Shown in pieces: positions 7,909-13,949 of a DNA stretch of 22,230 nucleotides. The stretch is from NCBI GenBank assembly GCA_964432925.1, contig CAYSPM010000028.1, positions 1 through 22,230 of the forward strand, written 5' to 3'. Source of the stretch: CAYNTC01 sp964432925. GTDB taxonomy: Bacteria > Planctomycetota > Phycisphaerae > Sedimentisphaerales > Anaerobacaceae. Under the pieces are notes generated by a model. It made no database searches and was not told the DNA's origin. It saw nothing but the letters and a program-made list of their open reading frames with translations. Within the stretch, counting starts at the first letter, position 1. Every line of letters begins with the position of its first letter. The position numbers and the translations under genes are program-made.

Positions 7909-8565
7909 TTAATAGGTAGTGCTTTTGACCATGTTGTTTCGTTTTAGTTTATGCAGGGAAAATAGGATGCCGAGTGCTAATAGCGCTGCTGTTGTCGGCT
8001 CCGGTATAGGGGGCTCTTCAGGTTCTTCTTGCTCTGGTGATTCATCTTCGTCCAAAGTGCTGGAGTCTATTATAATAGTTGGTGTGCTGCTAACGACCTG
8101 AGGCCTTGAATTTGTTCCTGTCGCAAGGCTGAACGTTGGTTGTCCGAAATCTACTGCTGAGCGAAACGATCCGCCACCGCCGAAGCCGGAACCAGTGGTG
8201 CGACTGCTTACCTGGCCTGCATCTTTATCGGGCAACTCAAAGTCGGCTTGGTGGAACAGTGCGATGATGATCTTTGGTTTGTTAAGATATGCAACAGTCC
8301 GGCTCGCCGCCGGCTCGCGAACGTCTCCCAACCATTGAATAAATTGATAACCGGGACTCGGAGTTGCAACCAGAGTAATCTCTGAATTCAGGGCAAAGTG
8401 GTGCACTCCCGAGTCTGGAGTCACTGTGCCTCCATCGGCGGGCGCCGTGTGGACGAGAATCGCAACGTCTATAGTACGGCCATTAGCATCCACAGCAATC
8501 CCGACTGTTATGAGCACAATGGCAACTAGCGCGCAACTTAATTTTCGAACGTACAGCGCCTTCAC
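7909..8565 (-). CDS. PEP-CTERM sorting domain surface protein
   Basis: This 218-aa exported protein has an N-terminal signal peptide (MKALYVRKLSCALVAIVLIT, cleavage likely near VDANG). A strand-rich region, GGTVTPDSGVHHFALNSEI then LVATPSPGYQFIQWLGD, resembles the InlB B-type bacterial repeat. A low-complexity Gly/Ser part and an acidic Pro/Glu stalk follow. The C-terminal sorting signal is IPEPTTAALLALGILFSLHK with a basic end. Exosortase would cut at the PEP motif and attach or release the protein at the surface, usually together with exopolysaccharide. The start is a GTG at 8565 with a strong GGAGGAG 5 nt upstream. A glycan-assembly block lies in the same window, which fits the usual link between PEP-CTERM proteins and polysaccharide. 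Confidence 0.85.
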   Translation of the reverse strand: MKALYVRKLSCALVAIVLITVGIAVDANGRTIDVAILVHTAPADGGTVTPDSGVHHFALNSEITLVATPSPGYQFIQWLGDVREPAASRTVAYLNKPKIIIALFHQADFELPDKDAGQVSSRTTGSGFGGGGSFRSAVDFGQPTFSLATGTNSRPQVVSSTPTIIIDSSTLDEDESPEQEEPEEPPIPEPTTAALLALGILFSLHKLKRNNMVKSTTY

Positions 8566-8602
8566 GCTATCTCCTCCGTGCAGATAAATTAACTTAGGCG
8601 AG

Positions 8603-8620
8603 ATTATCAGAGCTGATAAT
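8603..8620. repeat. Perfect inverted repeat in the PEP-CTERM leader
   Basis: ATTATCAG and CTGATAAT flank two bases, a perfect 8-bp inverted repeat. It lies about 14-31 nt downstream of the predicted transcription start of the PEP-CTERM gene, so it could be a repressor site or form a hairpin in the leader. No protein is assigned. Confidence 0.5.
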
Positions 8621-8640
8621 ATTCACACTCCTATGTATAA

Positions 8641-8669
8641 ATTAAACCGCGTTTGAAATATTTAGTCAA
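8641..8669 (-). promoter_or_regulatory. Sigma-70-type promoter of the PEP-CTERM gene
   Basis: Read on the minus strand, TTGACT (8669-8664, 5 of 6) and TTTAAT (8646-8641, 5 of 6) are separated by exactly 17 nt. The predicted start lies near 8634, giving a leader of about 70 nt that ends in GGAGGAG. The -35 box is inside the inverted repeat at 8661-8685. Confidence 0.6.
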
Positions 8670-8685
8670 GTTTTTTCTGACTAAA
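8661..8685. repeat. Inverted repeat overlapping the PEP-CTERM -35 box
   Basis: TTTAGTCA and TGACTAAA form a perfect 8-bp inverted repeat with a 9-nt spacer (arms 8661-8668 and 8678-8685). One arm contains most of the -35 box and the other lies just upstream, a position that suits a transcription factor. A less regular pair, ATTCTCC/GGAGAAT (8711-8717 and 8735-8741), lies further out, before the end of nfi; it lacks a T-run and is not a clear terminator. Confidence 0.45.
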
Positions 8686-8799
8686 TGGTCCTAATTGTTG
8701 ATATTCCCACATTCTCCTACGACTCTGAGAAAGTGGAGAATACGTGATGTTGTATTGGGAAAATTGGCCTTTACACGGCTATAAAGTGGGTTTTTTACC

Positions 8800-9555
8800 T
8801 TATTCGGTGCTGACTCTACCGACCAACTGATGGGCAAGACGGGTTGGTTCTGGAAGGCGATATTTCGTTGTGCAGGTTAGCGTTATCTTGATTGCATCTT
8901 TTAGCAGGCACTTATTGCCCACGGATATAAAAACCGGTTTTACATTACGTTTGGTCCGGACTACTGCGCCAATGACTTCCTGCTCGGAACTTGCGGATCG
9001 AGGCCCGGCCTCACGTCGAACAATCGTTCGGTCCATGAGCAACCTGTATTTGCCTTGTTCAGGTGGTGGCTCTTCGAAGGTGCCGGTCAATCTGCTTTTG
9101 GCACAGCCGATGGTTGGTTTATCGAAAAACAGGCCCAGATGCGCAGCCAAGCCGAATCGTCGGGGATGGGCTATACCTTGACCATCAATAATAAAGGCGT
9201 CGGGCTGGCTCTTCAGCTTCTCAACCGCTGCGAGACAGACAGGAGCTTCACGAAACGAAAGCAGGCCAGGAATGTATGGGAAAGTGAGTTTTTGCGAAGC
9301 CGAAGCTGTTTCGATAACATTAAACTCCGGCAATTTTAATGGACCCCATAGACCCTCCTGCTGGTCCGGCACCTGTAATACAACCACAGCAGCAAATATC
9401 TCATGTTTGCTCTTGCTCAAGGCACAGTCTAGGCCAGCTATTAGCTTTGGCATCTCTTTAATAGGTGTAAATTGTACTTTGTTGGCAAGCTGTTTTTGGA
9501 GCTCTCTGGCCTGTGAGTAAGAAAAATTCCAATCGTGTAGCTTCTCTATTTGCAT
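8800..9555 (-). CDS. nfi: Endonuclease V (deoxyinosine 3' endonuclease)
   Basis: Counted from the ATG at 9555 the protein has 251 aa. Endonuclease V nicks DNA (and often RNA) one phosphodiester 3' of hypoxanthine and other deaminated bases. All core motifs are present: the first metal aspartate in LIAGLDCAL, PYIPGLLSFREAP with the tyrosine wedge and catalytic glutamate, and DGQGIAHPRRFGLAAHLG with the second aspartate. CAKSRLTG and LPEPTRLAH follow near the end. In the loop normally written SxGH the protein has SVGNKCLL, an Asn for His. A GTG at 9564 shares one base with the fic stop and would add three residues; I prefer the ATG. No Shine-Dalgarno is visible, so translation probably depends on coupling to fic. 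The first 20 residues are more variable. Confidence 0.93.
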   Translation of the reverse strand: MQIEKLHDWNFSYSQARELQKQLANKVQFTPIKEMPKLIAGLDCALSKSKHEIFAAVVVLQVPDQQEGLWGPLKLPEFNVIETASASQKLTFPYIPGLLSFREAPVCLAAVEKLKSQPDAFIIDGQGIAHPRRFGLAAHLGLFFDKPTIGCAKSRLTGTFEEPPPEQGKYRLLMDRTIVRREAGPRSASSEQEVIGAVVRTKRNVKPVFISVGNKCLLKDAIKITLTCTTKYRLPEPTRLAHQLVGRVSTE

Positions 9556-9563
9556 GAATATCA

Positions 9564-10898
9564 CTAAGCTAATCGTCTGAGCCTTTCCTCAAGGTCACTT
9601 ATTGGTGTAAAATACCACGTTCTTCCTACTTTCTGACTGGCGAGAAGACCACGATTTTCCAAGTCCAACAGGTCAAGTCGACTCGTCTGATAGACTACAT
9701 TGTGGCTGATTTGATGCGATTTGAAAGTGTACTTATAAAGCGGGTGGCGCAGAGCATGACTGATAAGGGCGCGTTGCCGATAGTTGAGTACGACCAATCC
9801 ATGGAGTTGCTGTTCGAGTGTGTGCAGTCCTTGTACTTTTCGCTCAATGTATTCGTAAAGTTTTTTGATTGCCTGTTGTATCACTCCGAGGTGGTAAAGA
9901 ATAAAGTAAGTCAAGTCATTGTCATCTGTCTCTGTATAAAGAAACGCACGGCTATATTTGGCAGGGGCTTTGAGAATAATTTGTGAAATAGAGATAAACT
10001 CAAAGAGCCAAAAACCGTGCCGTAGCATCGACCAATAGAATAGAGCTCGGGCTGCTCTGCCGTTCCCGTCAACAAAAGGATGGTCGTACGCGAGCCAAAA
10101 GTGTAAGACAATCGACCGTATGACAGGATGTACGAAGCCCTCAGGGCTTTTGGAATTAGCAAAATCGCACATAGCAGCCATTCTATCTCGGAGTTGCTGA
10201 GCAGGCGGTGGGTCGTGAAAAATCTCATTGTACATGTCACCAACGACTATTCGTTCGTCAGCTTTGCGAAACCGACCAGCCGCCGACCGATCCTTAAGCG
10301 TCTTTTCGGTGATTATTCGATGGATGTCAAATACAAGTTCACGTGAAAGGGGCTCCTTCCTCAGTTCGGCTATCCGTTGCATGGTTTTGAAGTTGTTAAG
10401 AATCATTTGTTCGCTTTTATCGCGCGGCGGACGTCCGCTTTTGATCATTTCCTTGGCGATCTCGCGCGTCGTTGCCGCTCCTTCAAGTTGACTGGATGTG
10501 ATCGCCTCCCGGATAAGTGAATTAACGTAGTATTGATCTTTTGTCTCCGGGTTTGTGATCTGTTCTGGCATCCGGATGAAACCTCCAGCGCCCTGATCGA
10601 TCTTGTGAAGCATTTCGGGGATTGGGTCGACCTCAAGATATTTGAATGGCTTTGCCTTTTTGTCCAGCAGAGGCACCTGCTTGAATAAGTTGCGCCGATG
10701 TATCTTCAAGGCAAACCACCACTCTTCGTGAGAAAGCTCCCTGGGGGGCGAGTAATAGCGCAGTTTGTCCCAGTGAAGGTACTTGCCTCTCTCCAAAGAA
10801 CCAAGGTCCTCGGCAAATACCTTACTTAGGAGTTCCGGGTTATTCCTAATGGACTCCCAGATTACATCCACCTCAGGAGGTGATTTTGGGACTTTCAT
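9564..10898 (-). CDS. Fic family protein (probable class II AMPylator) with C-terminal winged helix
   Basis: The 444-aa protein contains the Fic active-site loop HPFVDGNGRAAR (residues 273-284), which matches HPFx(D/E)GNGRxxR with the catalytic histidine intact. The upstream AGRFR and the VVGD flap are also typical. The autoinhibitory motif (S/T)xxxE(G/N) is present as SSQLEG (135-140), N-terminal to the core, so this is a class II Fic whose glutamate blocks ATP until released. After the Fic core, residues from about 380 look like a winged helix ending VGRTWYFTP. The likely reaction is transfer of AMP from ATP to a hydroxyl side chain of a target protein; the target is unknown. GAGG lies 8 nt before the ATG. 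The gene is followed directly by nfi, and its promoter is surrounded by a symmetric repeat array. Confidence 0.92.
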   Translation of the reverse strand: MKVPKSPPEVDVIWESIRNNPELLSKVFAEDLGSLERGKYLHWDKLRYYSPPRELSHEEWWFALKIHRRNLFKQVPLLDKKAKPFKYLEVDPIPEMLHKIDQGAGGFIRMPEQITNPETKDQYYVNSLIREAITSSQLEGAATTREIAKEMIKSGRPPRDKSEQMILNNFKTMQRIAELRKEPLSRELVFDIHRIITEKTLKDRSAAGRFRKADERIVVGDMYNEIFHDPPPAQQLRDRMAAMCDFANSKSPEGFVHPVIRSIVLHFWLAYDHPFVDGNGRAARALFYWSMLRHGFWLFEFISISQIILKAPAKYSRAFLYTETDDNDLTYFILYHLGVIQQAIKKLYEYIERKVQGLHTLEQQLHGLVVLNYRQRALISHALRHPLYKYTFKSHQISHNVVYQTSRLDLLDLENRGLLASQKVGRTWYFTPISDLEERLRRLA

Positions 10899-10933
10899 TT
10901 AATTATCCTCTTTGAAAACAAAGGCTTAGAGAT

Positions 10934-11029
10934 ATACTAATTACTTACTAATTTATTAAAATTTAGTATATGGTTATTCTTCTCTTGGGTCAAATACTAA
11001 ATTCATATATTTTAGTATTAAATTAGTAT
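10934..11029. repeat. Six-site symmetric heptamer array at the fic promoter (candidate operator)
   Basis: Six copies of ATACTAA or its complement TTAGTAT, one with a mismatch, lie at 10934-10940 (ATACTAA), 10945-10951 (TTACTAA), 10963-10969 (TTAGTAT), 10994-11000 (ATACTAA), 11012-11018 (TTAGTAT) and 11023-11029 (TTAGTAT). Their spacings are 11, 18, 31, 18 and 11 nt, and all three pairs mirror about the same point, 10981.5. Outer sites are one helical turn apart. The array encloses and overlaps the fic promoter, as expected for a repressor operator. The rest of the 10899-11241 gap (11030-11241) holds no gene I can support; a TATAAT at 11224-11229 lies too near the uvrA ATG to be convincing. 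Confidence 0.65.
10965..10993 (-). promoter_or_regulatory. Sigma-70-type promoter of fic-nfi
   Basis: On the minus strand TTGACC (10993-10988, 5 of 6) and TATACT (10970-10965, 5 of 6) are separated by exactly 17 nt. The -10 box overlaps the heptamer at 10963-10969 and the -35 box directly abuts the heptamer at 10994-11000. Transcription would begin near 10958, about 60 nt before the fic ATG. Confidence 0.65.
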
Positions 11030-11241
11030 AAGTCTGCCGGAATTTAGCCTTCCGATAATATACCAGCCTATGTGGGCTCGCTGCAATCGGGCTAACATGC
11101 GCGAAGAAGCGTTTTGACAATATTCTACGAATCGCCGTGGCAAAATAACTTTTGCGCATTTGCCATGTTTTTGTACAATCATTGATTTGGGTAATTCTGA
11201 TCTTTTCATTATAACGTTGTCTTTATAATCATGAAGGTAAT

Positions 11242-13908
11242 ATGGCTCAGCTAATGGACAAAGCAATCAAAATTACCGGTGCGGCGGAGCATAACCTTAA
11301 GAATATCAACCTGAGCATTCCGCGTGATAAACTCGTTGTGATTACCGGCATAAGTGGCTCGGGTAAAAGCTCTCTTGCATTCGATACTATTTACGCTGAA
11401 GGACGACGAAAATACGTCGAGTCGCTCAGTGCCTACGCCAGGCAGTTCCTCGAACAAATGCAGAAGCCTGCTGTTGCTGACATAACCGGCTTGCCACCAA
11501 CCATTGCCATTGAGCAACGACGTGCCAGCAGCAATCCTCGTTCAACAGTGGCTACAACAACCGAAATCTATGACTATTTCCGGTTGCTCTTTGCCCGTGT
11601 AGGTCAGCCCCACTGCTGGGTGTGTGGTAAAGAGATTACAAGCCAACACTCCACCCAGATTGTTGATTCTATACTTGCTCAACCAGAGGGAACAAAAGTC
11701 CAAATATGCGCCCCTCTTGTTCGTGGTAAAAAGGGCGAGCATAAAGACGTCCTCGCCGGCATTCAACGTGAAGGATTTGTACGAGTTCGCATCGACGGAA
11801 CAATTTACGATGTTCGCAATGTCCCTACTCTGAATAAGAATAAAAAGCATGACATAGCAGCGGTCGTCGACAGGCTGATAATTAAAGATGGAATCCGCGT
11901 ACGATTAGCCGATTCGGTCGAGACGGCACTGAAACTCGCAGATGGCATCCTGTTGGTTTTAGTTCAGCAGTCCAATGGCCTGGAAAGCGACAGTGGCAAA
12001 GGTCGATGGGAAGAGATAATTTACAGCGAGAAGTTTGCATGTCCACAGCATCCACAGGCCAGCCTTGAGGAGTTATCACCCCGTCTATTTAGCTTTAACA
12101 GTCCATACGGTGCCTGTAAAAGCTGTGACGGCCTTGGCACAATACTGGAGTTTGACCCCGACCTGATTGTGCCTGATAAAAGCATCTCGCTTGAGAACGG
12201 TGCCATTGATGCCTGGCGCAAGGGCGGCAAGCGAATGAATATTTTTTATAACAGACTTGTCAAGAGATTCTGTAGGAACACCGGTATTAGTAAATCTATA
12301 CCTTTTGAGAGGATACCAAAAGATTATCAGAGAATTCTGATGTATGGCACAAACGACGCCGACGAGCGGAAACATGGCCTGTGGTTCGAAGGGATTATTC
12401 CGAATCTTTCACGTCGCTGGCAGAACACAACAAGTGAGTACGTCAAAGCCAGATTGCATAGCTATCTTTCCGAACAGCCTTGTCGCAGTTGTGGTGGCGC
12501 ACGGTTGCGGCCTGAGGCAACTGCTGTAACGATTGGCGGGAAAAACATACACGAGTTGACGCAACTCTCAATCGAAAAGGCACAACAGTTCTTCAATAGG
12601 CTTCAACTTGACAAGGAAAAGACCTTTATTGCTGCGCAGGTATTAAAAGAAATTAAAGCTCGGCTCAAATTTATGGTTGATGTCGGATTGGGCTATCTTA
12701 CGCTTGATCGTATGGGCAGCACACTCGCTGGCGGCGAAGCTCAGCGTATACGTTTGGCTACGCAGGTTGGAAGCGGTCTCGTTGGCGTCTGTTATGTTCT
12801 TGATGAGCCGACTATAGGCCTGCACAAACGCGATAACAAACGACTTTTAGGAATATTGCAGCGACTAAGCCGACTCGGTAATACCGTTATCGTCGTCGAA
12901 CACGACGAAGACATCATAAGAAGTGCCGACCACATTATCGATATCGGCCCGGCTGCCGGCGCACAAGGGGGAGAACTTATCGTGCAAGGAAGCCTTAGTG
13001 ACATAACCGGTTGCGAAAAATCACTGACTGGCGAGTACCTAAGCGGTAAAAAGAGCATCGCCTTACCGGTAAAAAGAAGAAAGTACAACCTCAGAAGGTG
13101 CGTCGAGCTAAAAGGCGCTTGCCAGAACAATCTCAAGATCATCGATGTTAAGTTTCCGCTTGGTGTGTTCATTTGTGTGACGGGAGTTTCCGGCTCGGGC
13201 AAGAGTACCTTGGTTAGTCAAATTCTATTAAGGGCTTTGAAACGCCGGCTCTATCAGTCCCGCGAAAAGCCGGGCAAACACAAAAATGTCCTTGGGACCT
13301 CTCAGATTGATAAGGTCATAGAGATCAACCAGTCGCCAATTGGCAAGACTCCACGGAGTAACCCCGCCACTTATACGGGCGTGTTCGACTTGATAAGGAA
13401 ATTATACAGCATGACCCGCGAGGCAAAGATTCGCGGTTATAAGCCCGGCAGATTCAGCTTCAATGTCAAAGGCGGACGCTGCGAATACTGCAAGGGACAG
13501 GGAACAAAAAAGATTGAGATGCACTTCTTGCCGGACGTCTACGTCACCTGTCAAAGCTGCAAAGGTAAGCGGTTCAACCCCGAAACGTTGCAGATTACAT
13601 ACAAGGGCAAGAACATCGCTGATGTACTTGACATGAGAATGGAGGAATCGCTTGGGTTCTTTGCGAACTTCCCGGTGATTGTTAGAGTTCTCCGCACGCT
13701 CAGCGATGTAGGCTTAGGTTATATGCAACTTGGTCAATCCTCAACGACGCTTTCAGGCGGTGAGGCCCAGCGNNNNNNNNNNNNNNNNNNNNNNNNNNNN
13801 NNNNNNNNNNNNNNNNNNNNNNNNNNNNNNNNNNNNNNNNNNNNNNNNNNNNNNNNNNNNNNNNNNNNNNNNAAATATCTAAAAGAGAAGCTTCAAATAA
13901 AGGATTGA
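11242..13908 (+). CDS. uvrA: UvrABC excinuclease subunit A (contains a 100-N assembly gap)
   Basis: UvrA is the damage-recognition ATPase of nucleotide excision repair; it loads UvrB at lesions. Visible parts include the first Walker A GISGSGKSS (residues 36-44), the zinc-finger half CWVCGKEI, then CPQHP and FSFNSPYGACKSCDGLGT, and CRSCGGARLRPEA. The first ATPase is completed by the signature LAGGEAQRIRLA and VLDEPTIGLHKRDN. In the second half are Walker A GVSGSGKSTLV, the zinc module CEYCKGQGTKK and CQSCKGKRF, and signature LSGGEAQ. The sequence is then lost in Ns and resumes at the family-typical end KYLKEKL. The Walker B and H-loop of the second ATPase are missing because of the gap, not by mutation. 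AAGG precedes the ATG. True length is probably near 950 aa. Confidence 0.95.
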   Translation: MAQLMDKAIKITGAAEHNLKNINLSIPRDKLVVITGISGSGKSSLAFDTIYAEGRRKYVESLSAYARQFLEQMQKPAVADITGLPPTIAIEQRRASSNPRSTVATTTEIYDYFRLLFARVGQPHCWVCGKEITSQHSTQIVDSILAQPEGTKVQICAPLVRGKKGEHKDVLAGIQREGFVRVRIDGTIYDVRNVPTLNKNKKHDIAAVVDRLIIKDGIRVRLADSVETALKLADGILLVLVQQSNGLESDSGKGRWEEIIYSEKFACPQHPQASLEELSPRLFSFNSPYGACKSCDGLGTILEFDPDLIVPDKSISLENGAIDAWRKGGKRMNIFYNRLVKRFCRNTGISKSIPFERIPKDYQRILMYGTNDADERKHGLWFEGIIPNLSRRWQNTTSEYVKARLHSYLSEQPCRSCGGARLRPEATAVTIGGKNIHELTQLSIEKAQQFFNRLQLDKEKTFIAAQVLKEIKARLKFMVDVGLGYLTLDRMGSTLAGGEAQRIRLATQVGSGLVGVCYVLDEPTIGLHKRDNKRLLGILQRLSRLGNTVIVVEHDEDIIRSADHIIDIGPAAGAQGGELIVQGSLSDITGCEKSLTGEYLSGKKSIALPVKRRKYNLRRCVELKGACQNNLKIIDVKFPLGVFICVTGVSGSGKSTLVSQILLRALKRRLYQSREKPGKHKNVLGTSQIDKVIEINQSPIGKTPRSNPATYTGVFDLIRKLYSMTREAKIRGYKPGRFSFNVKGGRCEYCKGQGTKKIEMHFLPDVYVTCQSCKGKRFNPETLQITYKGKNIADVLDMRMEESLGFFANFPVIVRVLRTLSDVGLGYMQLGQSSTTLSGGEAQXXXXXXXXXXXXXXXXXXXXXXXXXXXXXXXXXXKYLKEKLQIKD
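13773..13872. other. Assembly gap (100 Ns) inside uvrA
   Basis: Exactly 100 Ns interrupt uvrA between GGEAQR and KYLKEKL. In a typical UvrA about 96 residues lie between these points, so about 290 bases are absent, not 100. The round number points to a scaffolding placeholder. Both sides fit the same gene. Confidence 0.9.
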
Positions 13909-13949
13909 GAAAGGATAAAATAAAAATTCAAACAGCAAAATCTGACACT

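Noticed and set aside
10934..11029. The symmetric repeats as ends of a small transposon or MITE
   Set aside because: No flanking target-site duplication is visible, and a promoter with good boxes occupies the centre, so an operator explains it better.
11224..11229. TATAAT as a uvrA promoter -10
   Set aside because: It lies 12 nt before the ATG with no acceptable -35 at 16-18 nt, and would leave almost no leader although an AAGG site is used.
11018..11266. Minus-strand open frame of up to 82 codons between uvrA and fic, containing an ATG-started 63-aa stretch that could pass for a small antitoxin-like protein
   Set aside because: It has no Shine-Dalgarno, overlaps the uvrA start and ends inside the heptamer array. 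The sequence matches no family I recognise. It is more likely a chance frame in regulatory DNA.
13905..13949. TTG start giving 15 extra residues on the OYE fusion with overlap of the uvrA stop
   Set aside because: The extra residues are Lys/Ile-rich and unlike the start of the barrel domain; the ATG at 13950 begins just before the recognisable domain.
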